A DNA stretch of 64,000 bases, from the NCBI RefSeq assembly GCF_963676065.1, contig NZ_OY780933.1, forward strand, positions 3,326,122 through 3,390,121, written 5' to 3'. The first letter of the stretch is position 1. Each line of letters opens with the position of its first letter. This DNA is from Maridesulfovibrio sp. Lineage in GTDB: Bacteria; Desulfobacterota; Desulfovibrionia; Desulfovibrionales; Desulfovibrionaceae. The notes under the pieces are model-generated. The model made no database searches. It worked only from the letters and a program-made list of their open reading frames with translations, and had not been told where the DNA came from. Positions 7,038-15,503 of the stretch are shown here, piece by piece. The position numbers and the translations under genes were made by a program.

Positions 7038-8557
7038 ATCCGCTCCTTAATCCGATCCGGGAAATAGTATTCGATAATTTCCTGCAAACATTCGTGATCC
7101 ACCCACATTTTCCAGATGGCCTGCATGGTTTCATGATGCTTCTGGCCCCATTCAGGCTTGACGCTATCCACGTAAATCCCGCCGAACTCGTTCCGGTAGA
7201 ACCCGACCGGTTTGCCTTTGATCAGTTCCCGGAAAGACTTGAATACCGCGTAAAATTCCGGGAACTTGGCAACCTCCGCCATAACCGTTTCCATTCTGCT
7301 TTTCGGTTTTGGCGGAGGCGGTGGTGGCTTGACCGGAGCCGGGGCAGGCTTGGGAGATTGCTGGAGCATACTCACGGCCCGGCGCACCCGCGCGGATATT
7401 CCGGCCTCAATCCACGCGCAGATGTCGAGATAAAAGGGATCAATGCCCATGTTGTAGAAATCATCGAGAGGAAAATGGGCAGGTTTGAGCCAGAGCGGAC
7501 GCACAGCCTCGCCCACGTCTTTGCCGTACCGGGGCGGCACGGGCCAGCGGCGCGCATTTGGAAATTCTTTTTTCCAGAAATCCCAGAATGCCTGTTTTCC
7601 GGCAAAATCGTTATCAGTTGCGCAAAGAATCAGCTCAGCGCGGCACAGGATTTTCGCGGCATAGGCATCGGGACGCGCCCCAGCAGCGCCCACGGCCATA
7701 ACGCCTATAGGCAGATCAGGAGAAAGGACACGGCAGGCAGCCCAAACCAGATAGGCATCACGGTCAGTTTCCACGATTACCCAGATTTTCCAGCGCGGAT
7801 CACCGGCTATGAGATACGGCGGCAGATAACCGCGAGGAACATCACCGGCGATAACCTGCCAGTATTTAGGCATCCAATCTTTTTGGTCTGCAACCCTAAT
7901 TTTGACCTTTGCCGGGAGGCCGTCACGCATAGAGGCAAAGACCAGACCCACAGGCCACCAGACTTTACGTTCAGCTTTCGGATTATTTTTTGAAGACTGA
8001 TAGGGAAGATCCATGGCCGTGACCGGATAGAAACGGTCCTTTGCGTTCCAGCCGATCCGGCAAGCCTTGGCGGTGGCGGCATCAATCCCCCACTCTGCGA
8101 GCTGGGCCAGCACTTCCGGCCGCTTCTGCAGATCTTCCACGCTTTCCATGACAATCTGGTGCGCTTTCTGCTGCCATTTTTCCGGCGGAATATAGGCGGC
8201 ATCCGGTTCCCAGCGGCGAACAACCGCCCTCGGAGCCGGGGCTGGCTTGGAAGCGGAACCGGAACCATCCGTCAGGCGTTCCGGACAGAACTCCTTGAGG
8301 AATGCGCGGAAGCCTTCGAATTCGTCATAGCCGTTCAACTCACAGTAAACATTGATCAGGTCACCACCGGCCTGACAGCCGAAGCAGTGATAAAGATCCT
8401 GCGTTGCATCATAGTGAGCCGAGGGAGTATTTTCGTTGTGCAGCGGGCAGCAACACCAGAGGTCCAATTTGTTACCCTTTTTATCATCCACAGCCACCAG
8501 AAAGGCGAAAACAGCCGCACACCGAGCCGCACCGAGATATTCGAGAGCTTTACCCAT
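7034..8557 (-). CDS. CHC2-type DNA primase
   Basis: 507 residues. The N-terminus has a CHC2-type zinc motif, CPLH near 37-40 and CFGC near 58-61, as in DnaG-like and phage primases. The middle carries TOPRIM-like features: VIVETDRDA near 255 and ILCATDNDFAGKQAF near 300, with acidic residues for metal binding. A proline-rich linker near 400-415 separates a C-terminal domain that is not recognised. It presumably primes replication of the element with the helicase encoded upstream. The 400 bases before it hold no gene and are a candidate origin. Confidence 0.85.
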   Translation of the reverse strand: MGKALEYLGAARCAAVFAFLVAVDDKKGNKLDLWCCCPLHNENTPSAHYDATQDLYHCFGCQAGGDLINVYCELNGYDEFEGFRAFLKEFCPERLTDGSGSASKPAPAPRAVVRRWEPDAAYIPPEKWQQKAHQIVMESVEDLQKRPEVLAQLAEWGIDAATAKACRIGWNAKDRFYPVTAMDLPYQSSKNNPKAERKVWWPVGLVFASMRDGLPAKVKIRVADQKDWMPKYWQVIAGDVPRGYLPPYLIAGDPRWKIWVIVETDRDAYLVWAACRVLSPDLPIGVMAVGAAGARPDAYAAKILCRAELILCATDNDFAGKQAFWDFWKKEFPNARRWPVPPRYGKDVGEAVRPLWLKPAHFPLDDFYNMGIDPFYLDICAWIEAGISARVRRAVSMLQQSPKPAPAPVKPPPPPPKPKSRMETVMAEVAKFPEFYAVFKSFRELIKGKPVGFYRNEFGGIYVDSVKPEWGQKHHETMQAIWKMWVDHECLQEIIEYYFPDRIKERI

Positions 8558-8961
8558 GGCGGCGCCCCCCCTCTTCGTGCCAGATTCCGACCGCTGAAAA
8601 GAAAAAAGAGCAGGCAGAGGCGGCAGATTTCCATTTTTCCAATCGAAAAACGGGAATTTCCAATCGTTTTTGAAATGAAAAGTTCAATATTTCAGGAAGA
8701 TATACAGAAAAAACTTTCCAAATTTCCAATTTTCCATTTTGTTGGAAAACTCTCTCTTGCGCGTATGCGCGTGCGCATGAGCGCGCGCGTTCAATATAAG
8801 ATAGAACCTCTTCCCCTTTTTTTTGTTTTTTTAAAAAACTAAAGAAAAATGGAAAAATGGAAATAACAGTTAATTCTTCCCGTCCAAACCCTTGTTTTAC
8901 GTAGCTTTTGCCGATTTCCATTCCTAAAAATGAATTGGAAATAAACGGAAACAATTGGAAA
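8558..8961. other. Candidate replication origin: iterated ATTTCCAAT motifs and a Z-DNA-like tract
   Basis: No gene is supported here. The stretch has many copies of a TTTCCA core. They read TTTCCA in the left half (8628-8645, 8656-8666, 8714-8740) and mostly TGGAAA in the right half (8848-8864, 8933-8961), so the set is roughly mirror-symmetric. Between them lies an almost unbroken alternating purine-pyrimidine tract (8758-8790) holding the palindrome at 8765-8778, next to AT-rich DNA. Placement between primase and helicase genes fits an origin; that is inference. Confidence 0.5.
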
Positions 8962-10743
8962 TTAAAGAGGATCATTCTGAAAACCTCCCTGCTCGGCTTC
9001 GGGCCATTCGGACTTATCTATGGGCAAGGTGCCGCTCTTGGCGGCCTCGACCCAATGATCTTTGAGACGCCAGCCGCAATAATGGGGAGAACTCAGCCCC
9101 TGCGTTCCTTTGGGAATCTTTTTGACATCCGGGCGCTTGGAAAGCTCTCGGCCCATCTTATTGGGGGTGATCCAGACATCATCTTTAGCGGTCAGGTTAT
9201 TGGAATCGCGAAACCAAAGCTTGAAGACCAGATGCAGATCCTTGTTGGGGTACTTGGCTTCGGGATCAGGCTCACAGCAATCACTCAGGAACTGGGCCAG
9301 CCAGTCTTGTTCTTCCTCGTACTCCGCATTTTGTTCAAGTATCGCTTTAGGTGCCGGCGGCATATGACCGAGTTCGAGTGCCTTCATGGCGCAAGCAACC
9401 ATCCAGCCCAGAATCCCGGAGGATTCGGCCTCAAGCTTGGCGGTGACTACCGATTCAGGAAGCATGGGAAAGATAAAATTTGCTTCATCGACCGGGATTT
9501 CCCCTTCCGGGTCAACAAAGCGGGCATTACAAGGAAAGATCCTCAAACGATTTTTGAGAAAAGCGTTATCCGCGCCCTTAAGCTTGGGCACATTGTTAGT
9601 GTGCAGGCACAGGGTGTGCGTCTGGAAAAACTCCTCATCACCCTTGTTCAGGGTTCGAGCTTTGATACGGTCCGAGGCCGAGGTCAAAAGCTTGATTTTG
9701 GCGGTGGAAAACTGCTGGTTCTCATCGGCCTCACTGGCCACAGCCATGCGCCGGCCACGAAGATCCACAAGAGAGGGACTAGGCTTATCAGCACTGGTGA
9801 ACTTATCCACCAGCAGCATCTCGACTTTAACGGTCGATGCAAACTCACCAAGCCCCTTCTGGAGGGTATCGAAAACAACGGATTTACCATTATCCCCGAA
9901 CTGACCGAGAAAAACAAAAAAGTTTTTCGGCTGCACCCCGCAGACACAGAAACCGACAAAATACTCGAAATACTTGATCAGCTCCGCATCCCCGCAAAAA
10001 ACCTTCTGCAGGGTCTCTTCCCAGAAATCAGCAGGCTCGGACGTCCCCTTGTATTCCCATGGGGACTTGCACCTAAAGTGAAGATCCTGCCACGGAACAT
10101 CCTTGTATTCCCGCCCCGTGCGCAGGTTGACCACCGTCTTGGCCGTGGGCAAAAGCTCGCGGTGCGGCTCCATGTCGGAAGACTCCATTCCGAGCAACGT
10201 ACCGCGGCGCAGCATCTTGAGGACGTTGCTAATTTTGTTTTGGTTGCGCAGGGAAGTGGCAGAAGATTTAAATTCTTTTGCCCTAGCTCTTAACGGAATA
10301 TAAATATTAGATTTTTTACCTTCATCTTTCTTTTTCTTGGCTAGCTTATAAAAATTCTTAGCCTCTGATTCATAGCTGGAAGCGACTAAATCAACTTTCT
10401 CTTCAATCTGCCTGTTACGATCCTGTTCCCATATAGTGGAGTTGAACTTAAACCAGTCCTTGGTAAAGTTGTCGTAAAGGTGTGATCCTTTCAGCAAGAA
10501 CGCCGCAAGCTCTGCAGCTCCCAGCTCTGCCCGGCGATGACACCTATGGATGAATTCGCGCGACGGACCATCTGACTTTTCTTTTTTGGGGCGCGGCGGC
10601 TTGCCCTGCTCGGCCCGGCGCTGGTCGGCTTTTTTCTGATTCTCGGCTTTCTGCGCGGACTTTTCCTGCTCAACCTGTGCGGGTTCGGCGGCGGCGGCGG
10701 CTTCAACTTCTGCGGCGATGTTTTTCTGCTCGGTGTTACCCAT
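8962..10743 (-). CDS. Phage/satellite replicative helicase, SF3 D5-type
   Basis: 593 residues. The first 60 residues are low-complexity (Ala/Glu/Lys/Pro rich). A D5_N-like region lies around 200-270. Walker A, GQFGDNGKS, is near 285, followed by the SF3 B and C motifs (LRGRRMAVASEADE near 330 and LCLHTNNVPK near 375). A C-terminal winged-helix-like part ends the protein. This matches the helicase half of P4 alpha and poxvirus D5-type proteins. The primase activity is supplied by the separate CHC2 gene downstream, so helicase and primase are split here. Confidence 0.88.
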   Translation of the reverse strand: MGNTEQKNIAAEVEAAAAAEPAQVEQEKSAQKAENQKKADQRRAEQGKPPRPKKEKSDGPSREFIHRCHRRAELGAAELAAFLLKGSHLYDNFTKDWFKFNSTIWEQDRNRQIEEKVDLVASSYESEAKNFYKLAKKKKDEGKKSNIYIPLRARAKEFKSSATSLRNQNKISNVLKMLRRGTLLGMESSDMEPHRELLPTAKTVVNLRTGREYKDVPWQDLHFRCKSPWEYKGTSEPADFWEETLQKVFCGDAELIKYFEYFVGFCVCGVQPKNFFVFLGQFGDNGKSVVFDTLQKGLGEFASTVKVEMLLVDKFTSADKPSPSLVDLRGRRMAVASEADENQQFSTAKIKLLTSASDRIKARTLNKGDEEFFQTHTLCLHTNNVPKLKGADNAFLKNRLRIFPCNARFVDPEGEIPVDEANFIFPMLPESVVTAKLEAESSGILGWMVACAMKALELGHMPPAPKAILEQNAEYEEEQDWLAQFLSDCCEPDPEAKYPNKDLHLVFKLWFRDSNNLTAKDDVWITPNKMGRELSKRPDVKKIPKGTQGLSSPHYCGWRLKDHWVEAAKSGTLPIDKSEWPEAEQGGFQNDPL

Positions 10744-11179
10744 GGCAACCTCCGAACATTACGCATTCCGCAAAAAAAGCCCCGTTATTTTCGACACCTG
10801 AATCAATGTCCAAATGTCCAAAAAAATTTCCAACCCCCACACGAAAAAACACCGCGCTGATACCGACCCCTACAAGATCAAGCCTCTGAAAGGACCCACC
10901 ATTTGGGTTTCCGCCTTGTTGTTTTTGCCAGTTTGATAATAAAAGAGGGGGGAGGGAGAAGGGGGAAGCAGCAACCCCGCTGCTAGAGGTCGCCCCCGCT
11001 GCCGCGTGGGCGGAATTATAAAGATACTGGTGAAGATAAGAAAGGAAACCAGAGGTAAGTAAAAGGTAAGTTAGGTGTAAATGTAAGCAGAGAAAACCAG
11101 CATATGGCTCTACTGCAAAAAGAGGGAGAAACCCAACAAACGGACAGCTTCGGAGTATTTCGGACTTGCGCCGCTTTGC
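10744..11179. other. Gene-free region between helicase and attachment site
   Basis: I see no supported gene. The stretch holds the upstream region of the leftward helicase gene, a polypurine run near 10945-10970, and otherwise unremarkable sequence up to the tRNA fragment. It probably includes the helicase promoter and integrase arm-binding DNA, but I cannot point to clear sites. Confidence 0.4.
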
Positions 11180-11225
11180 CCTTCTAAGCCGTTGGCCGAG
11201 GGTTCGAATCCTTCCTGCCCCACCA
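11180..11225 (+). other. 3' fragment of tRNA-Arg(UCU): attachment site scar
   Basis: The sequence matches positions 31-76 of a tRNA: anticodon loop CTTCTAA (anticodon TCT), the 3' half of the anticodon stem GCCGT, a 5-nt variable loop, a T arm GAGGG-TTCGAAT-CCTTC, acceptor strand CTGCCCC, discriminator A and encoded CCA. The 5' half is absent: upstream bases cannot form the D arm, the anticodon stem or the acceptor partner. It is therefore not a working tRNA but a duplicated 3' end created by integration. Confidence 0.85.
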
Positions 11226-11234
11226 CGATATTTC

Positions 11235-11272
11235 AAGGACTTACAGCATAATTGTTGTGAGTCCTTTTTTTT
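11235..11272 (+). terminator. Original tRNA terminator
   Basis: A stem with arms 11235-11248 and about 11252-11266 is followed by a run of T. It lies 10 bases after the tRNA fragment, as it would for the undisrupted tRNA gene. Confidence 0.85.
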
Positions 11273-11556
11273 GGGCTGCTTTCCCCGCAGCTTGGACGAA
11301 AATTGATGCAAAGGCATAAGAATACTTTCCCTTAGTTGGATTAAAAAAATGATGACTACACAGAGGGTGTGGTTAGTTCAAGGGGAAAAAATAGGTCCAT
11401 CTTATTAACAAGCCATCGATCCCCTCTCCCGGCCATTGTCAACCCACCCCAAGTCCGCTCCACCTCCTATCATGAAAATTATAGGGGACGGGCCATGTGA
11501 ATCACGTAATTCCAGCCACCCTCCCCGCGAATCTTTAACGCCGGAGGTAATACGGC

Positions 11557-13584
11557 ATGGTGAATTTTGCAGATTATGTGATGAAACGACGGGAACGTGG
11601 AGAACTGACAACGGGGCTTGTGCTTTATGGCGAGACTGAACCGCCTGAGATGCAGATTGAGAACTTGTGGAAGATCGTCCATCATCGGACAGGAGAGGAT
11701 CTTGCGCCCCCCAGACCGGACCTTGATGAGTTCTCTTCCTCGGACCGCATGTATCCTTCCATGATGAAGCCGGAAGTCAAACGTCGTTGGGACTTGAAAA
11801 ATTACGAATGGGAAGAGACCAAGGCACAGCATGCAAAGCTGAAACGCATGGTCCATGCTCAGTTCATGCAGGAGAATCCCAACCTGTCCGTGGTTCAGGG
11901 GTTGAAAGGCACAACCTACGGCAGTGAAATTCAGGCTGAATTCAAGAAAATGTTCAGCGGAAGCCAGTCGATGCTTAAGTCCCGCATGCCGCAGGCGGGT
12001 ACGGGGCGGACCATCCGTGATGAACTGGAGCGTGACAACGTGGACCTCAACGAAGTTGCCGATGAGGTTATACAGTTTCAGACCCCCGATTCTCGTAATA
12101 CCTTTGCTGTTATGGGAGTGGATAGGAACGAAACCCTGCGTATCACGGGTAAAATCCTTGCTTCGGCAGAATCCAGCCATGCCCTTGAATATCAGTACGA
12201 TGAAGAAGGCAGGCTTCAGGTTGTGTATTATGGAGGAAAGCCGGTTGAAGTCTATCGTTACAATAACATGGGGCAGCGCGTGTCCTCGCAGGTCTCCGGT
12301 GGTCAGCCGCTGAAATACCGCTACAATGCACTTGGACAACTCGTTCAGGCCGAGGATGTCGCCTACACCTACGATGAAGACGGTTCTCTCGCAGGTAAAA
12401 AGGATTCTCATGGCTTGACCCGTTATCACTATCTTGACAATGGCCAACTTTGCGGCGTGCTGCTTCCTGATGGCAGGCAGATTGAATACCGCTTTGATGA
12501 AAACGGATTCCGTGCCGAGAAGCTTATCGACGGTAAGCTGGCTCAGCGTTACCAGTGGGACGATCTGATTACTCTTTCTGCCGTGGAGGACCGTTCCGGT
12601 GTGACTCGCATTCGTTATGGTGAGAATGGGAATGCTATCGGCATGGTCCGCAACGGCCAGAAGCTGTTGCTGGCTACCGACCAACTGGGCAGCATATTTA
12701 CTGTTGCTGATCTGTCGGGTGATAGTGTACAGGAAGTTCTATATGATTCTTTCGGCAGAGAGATACAAAACAGCAGTCCCGAACTTGCGCTTCCGCTCGG
12801 TTTTGCCGGAGGTCTGCATGATGCCGATACTGGATTGAGTCATTTCGGTTACCGTGAATACGATCCTGCCACCGGTCGTTTCATTTCTCCTGATCCGCTG
12901 GGGTATGCTGGCGGCGATGTGGATTTGTATGGTTACTGCGGTGATGATCCGGTTAACTTTGTGGATCGGTTGGGGCTTAGTGAGACCAGTGAGGCGAGTG
13001 AGGATGAGGAGGAAAATTCTGAAGAATCCGCCGAGAACCAAAAGAAGCCGACGCAAGCAAAAGCCAGTTCTAAAAGTCTTTTGGACAGGAATATAAACAA
13101 AATTGCGGAGGGCCGCTTTGGCAAAGACGTTGCAAAGTACGCTGATGACTATAGACGTCGATCAAAACCGGGCGAGCCAATAGACGAAGTCCATATGTAC
13201 CATAGCAACGGCACCTTTGAAGTGCGCCATAAAGACGGCACTTCAGAAACTTACGAAGTGACTTCCGGGAAACTGGGAGAGACAGATCAGTCGAAGAAAA
13301 ACAAAGGGCCACTCCCTAAGGGAGAATACGAGTTCGACCCTAAAGAAGCTTCTACAGTTGAAGGTTGGAAATTTTTGGGAAGAAGCCGTTCTGGTGACTG
13401 GGGGCATGGAAGAGTTCCGCTGCATCCATCAAAAGATACAAAGACCCATGGTCGAGACGGTTTTTATATACATGGCGGGAAACTGAAAGGCTCGGCGGGC
13501 TGTGCTGATATTGGTGACAATGACAGGGAATTTTTCAGAAGCGTTGGAAAGACAAAGAAAAAAGTGAAAGTTACTGTTCATTAG
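11557..13584 (+). CDS. Rhs polymorphic toxin with L,D-transpeptidase-like (DUF2778/Tlde1-like) C-terminus
   Basis: 675 residues behind a GGAGG site. Residues 1-190 are an unrecognised N-terminal region with no signal peptide or PAAR motif. About 195-400 are YD/Rhs repeats (YRYNNMGQRVSSQ type). The Rhs core end motif (FGYREYDPATGRFISPDPLGY... DLYGYCGDDPVNF) lies near 430-470. The C-terminal 200 residues contain YIHGGKLKGSAGC, the His and Ser-x-Gly-Cys arrangement of L,D-transpeptidase/DUF2778 effectors that attack peptidoglycan cross-links. Rhs cores encapsulate toxins for contact-dependent delivery. At 675 residues it is much shorter than classic Rhs proteins. The next gene is a candidate immunity protein. 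Confidence 0.8.
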   Translation: MVNFADYVMKRRERGELTTGLVLYGETEPPEMQIENLWKIVHHRTGEDLAPPRPDLDEFSSSDRMYPSMMKPEVKRRWDLKNYEWEETKAQHAKLKRMVHAQFMQENPNLSVVQGLKGTTYGSEIQAEFKKMFSGSQSMLKSRMPQAGTGRTIRDELERDNVDLNEVADEVIQFQTPDSRNTFAVMGVDRNETLRITGKILASAESSHALEYQYDEEGRLQVVYYGGKPVEVYRYNNMGQRVSSQVSGGQPLKYRYNALGQLVQAEDVAYTYDEDGSLAGKKDSHGLTRYHYLDNGQLCGVLLPDGRQIEYRFDENGFRAEKLIDGKLAQRYQWDDLITLSAVEDRSGVTRIRYGENGNAIGMVRNGQKLLLATDQLGSIFTVADLSGDSVQEVLYDSFGREIQNSSPELALPLGFAGGLHDADTGLSHFGYREYDPATGRFISPDPLGYAGGDVDLYGYCGDDPVNFVDRLGLSETSEASEDEEENSEESAENQKKPTQAKASSKSLLDRNINKIAEGRFGKDVAKYADDYRRRSKPGEPIDEVHMYHSNGTFEVRHKDGTSETYEVTSGKLGETDQSKKNKGPLPKGEYEFDPKEASTVEGWKFLGRSRSGDWGHGRVPLHPSKDTKTHGRDGFYIHGGKLKGSAGCADIGDNDREFFRSVGKTKKKVKVTVH

Positions 13585-13599
13585 TTATTATAAAAAATA

Positions 13600-13624
13600 G
13601 GCGGACTGTGGGATGCAGTCCGCC
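13600..13624 (+). promoter_or_regulatory. Hairpin between toxin and candidate immunity gene
   Basis: Eight-base arms 13600-13607 and 13617-13624 around a 9-nt loop, without a T run. It covers the first possible start codon of the next gene, so it could limit or delay translation. Confidence 0.45.
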
Positions 13625-14005
13625 ATTATGGATATGATTATGATTAATCTCATTGTATGTTTTATATTTGGAAATATTGCTAAGTATCTTTTTTATTTGG
13701 CAGTCCCCCATGACAGCATACTGATAATTTTACCGTTAGCCCTATCTTGCCTAATCATGAGGGCATTATACCAAAAAAAGATTTGGGCATATCTTGGCTT
13801 TGCTCTGGGCTACTCTCTGTATGAATATATTTTTCAATCGTTAGGCCGTTCACGAGAAGATATACTTACAGAATTTGGATGGCACTTAGCTTGGGACTCT
13901 TTCGGATATTACCTTATATTCCAAATCGCTATTTTTTATCTTTTTGCCATCGCTCCAAAGATATATTCTAAAATGCGCAGAAAGGGGACTCTCAGGAATG
14001 AATAA
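13613..14005 (+). CDS. Small multi-pass membrane protein, candidate immunity to the Rhs toxin
   Basis: 130 residues or slightly fewer (other ATGs at 13628 and 13637 are possible; no clear ribosome site decides). It has three to four hydrophobic segments (about 10-25, 32-50, 55-75 and 95-115) and a basic C-terminal tail, which suggests an inner-membrane protein. Its position right after the toxin stop fits an immunity gene. A membrane protein would be a plausible place to block a periplasmic peptidoglycan-acting toxin. I do not recognise the family. Confidence 0.55.
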   Translation: MQSAIMDMIMINLIVCFIFGNIAKYLFYLAVPHDSILIILPLALSCLIMRALYQKKIWAYLGFALGYSLYEYIFQSLGRSREDILTEFGWHLAWDSFGYYLIFQIAIFYLFAIAPKIYSKMRRKGTLRNE

Positions 14006-14127
14006 GGAGGAGAAAAGACGAATCTTAAAACCGCCGCGAGCACTTAGTTGACGACAACATTATTTATGAAGAAATCTCACACAAAACCATGCTTTTTCAA
14101 ACCTTAATCATCATTTACTTGATGTAG

Positions 14128-14172
14128 GATTACTAGTTTTTTATGCTTTATGATTACTAGTTTTTATTGCTT
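14128..14172. repeat. Direct repeat of about 21 bp
   Basis: Two near-identical copies of GATTACTAGTTTTT-AT-GCTT start at 14128 and 14152. They lie just downstream of the excisionase-like gene and could be recombination or binding sites. Confidence 0.6.
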
Positions 14173-14190
14173 CAGCAACCGCACACCGCC

Positions 14191-14421
14191 CTAAAAAACT
14201 TCCACTGAATTACCCTTAACGTACTGGACCAAATCCACCCTTCTGTACACGATCCTGCGACCAAGGGTTGAAAATCGCGGCCCTTCGCCATTACTGCGCC
14301 AATGGTCCAGCGTATTCTTTTTCACGGTTAGGAAATCTGCGGCTTCTTGAACTGTCAGTGTCTCTTTTCGATTCAAAATTTCCAGTTCCACGACCGGCTT
14401 AAAAGCTTCTTCAATAGCCAA
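14191..14421 (-). CDS. Excisionase/AlpA-like HTH protein
   Basis: 76 residues. The segment LTVQEAADFLTVKKNTLDHWRSNGEGPRFSTLGRRIVYRRVDL is the classic MerR-like winged HTH of the AlpA/Xis family (HTH_17). These proteins act as excisionases or activators of integrase genes. It stands alone between two Rhs cassettes without an integrase, so it is probably a relic of a lost mobile element. The long start at 14421 is used, but an internal start cannot be ruled out. Confidence 0.75.
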   Translation of the reverse strand: MAIEEAFKPVVELEILNRKETLTVQEAADFLTVKKNTLDHWRSNGEGPRFSTLGRRIVYRRVDLVQYVKGNSVEVF

Positions 14422-14622
14422 TCGAATGTTCTTTATATGTTATTCATATTATTCTCTAAAATATCTTTTTCCATAATCACTATCTAATTCTCCAAGCTTA
14501 TTTCGAATTCCGACTCAATAAGTCTTCGCTAATTTAGCAAGAAAATTTTACAAGCTCAAGAGAAAGATCAGCCCATAGAGTTAGTTCTTGGATAGACAGT
14601 TTTTTCATAACATTAATCAGCG

Positions 14623-15203
14623 TAGCCTCTCTTGGACACGAAAGAACAGGCTGACAACACCAGATACCAATATCTGAAAACAGGACAACTTTGCGAAGTT
14701 CTGCTGCCGAATGGGACCTACACCGAATACCGTTTTTATAAACGCGGCTTCAGGACAGCCAAACACCTCAACGGTCAACTGATCCAGAGATACCAGTGGA
14801 AGGATTTGACCACTCTTGCAGCAGTTGAAGGCGCAGAAAATATCAACAAATTTCACTACAATGAACATGGTCGTGTAATGGGGATGATCCGCAATGGCCA
14901 GGTATTCCTCTTTGCAACCGACCAATTGGGCAGCATATTTACTGTTGCCGATTCAGCAGGAAACAGTGTACAGGATATTCTATACGATTCTTTCGGTAGA
15001 AGAGTATATAACAGTGATCCCGAATATGACCCGGTGCTCGGCTTTGCCGGAGGTCTGTATGATGCTGATATCGGCCTGATCCATTTCGGTTACCGTGAAT
15101 ACGATCCTGCCACCGGGCGTTTCATTTCTCCTGATCCTCTGGGATATGCTGGCGGCGATGTGGATTTGTATGGTTACTGCGGTGATGATCCGGTTAACTT
15201 TTC
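14623..15203 (+). pseudogene. 5'-truncated Rhs core fragment
   Basis: From an in-frame stop near 14623 onward the frame is open and encodes about 190 residues highly similar to residues 285-470 of the intact Rhs protein at 11557. They share YQW-x-DLTTLAAVE, ATDQLGSIFTVAD, LYDSFGR, and FGYREYDPATGRFISPD up to GDDPVNF. There is no proper N-terminus, and TTG at 14632 is the only early start. Right after the conserved VNF the frame shifts relative to the following tip domain. It is a displaced (orphan) Rhs cassette, either silent or a donor for tip exchange. Confidence 0.85.
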
Positions 15204-15503
15204 AAGAGACATTTCAAGGGCTTCTACGTTTCGGGAACACTTCAAGGTCAAGGCAGCAGCCAAAGTTATAAATTCGGTGCCGGACAGAAAATCATTGTTG
15301 AAGTGAGGAATCTCGGTCCCTTTGCTGCTGGAGCTTGGGTACAGGTTGACGGAGACGTATGGAAAAACACCGGACATATGGCTCCGGGCCAGTCCGAGTC
15401 TTTTGAATTTACGAAATTCGGCGAGATACCGGTGCCATGGGAGGTAGCGATAACCTGTGATGGGGCCGACAACTGCACCATTACTTATTCCATAAGGGGT
15501 TAA
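15198..15503 (+). pseudogene. Displaced Rhs tip domain, out of frame with its core
   Basis: The frame opens at 15198, exactly where the Rhs core ends, and gives about 101 residues to the stop at 15503. They look like a beta-rich domain (GFYVSGTLQGQG, FGAGQKIIVEVRNLGPF, WEVAITCDGADNC). The core is in the frame of 14632 while this domain is in another, so a 1- or 2-base indel or an imprecise recombination separates them. A short GTG-started form from 15303 (66 aa) could still be made. The fold is not identified. The next gene begins right at its stop. Confidence 0.6.

Larger units (their letters stand above)
1..11225. mobile_element. Right part of a tRNA-Arg-integrated phage-like or satellite element
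   Basis: All genes from 10743 down to 1 run leftward and include phage replication (SF3 helicase, CHC2 primase) and packaging (terminase) functions. The right edge is a 3' fragment of tRNA-Arg at 11180-11225, as expected when an integrase uses a tRNA 3' end as attachment site. By that logic the intact tRNA and the integrase should lie to the left, outside the window. After the terminase come only small regulators, a SWIM protein, a lipoprotein and a BRO-N protein. No portal, capsid, tail, holin or lysin is seen, so a satellite or decayed prophage fits better than a full phage. The left boundary is not visible. Confidence 0.75.

Noticed and set aside
8550..8975. 141-codon frame on the - strand
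   Set aside because: It runs through the iteron region, and its low-complexity translation reflects repeated TTTCC/GGAAA motifs.
8908..10293. 461-codon frame on the + strand
   Set aside because: It lies antisense to the D5 helicase, whose motifs are clear. It has no recognisable domain.
11149..11225. A complete tRNA-Arg gene
   Set aside because: The 5' acceptor strand, the D arm and the 5' anticodon stem are absent. Only the 3' 46 bases fit.
11479..12684. 401-codon frame on the - strand
   Set aside because: It is an antisense shadow of the Rhs gene repeats.
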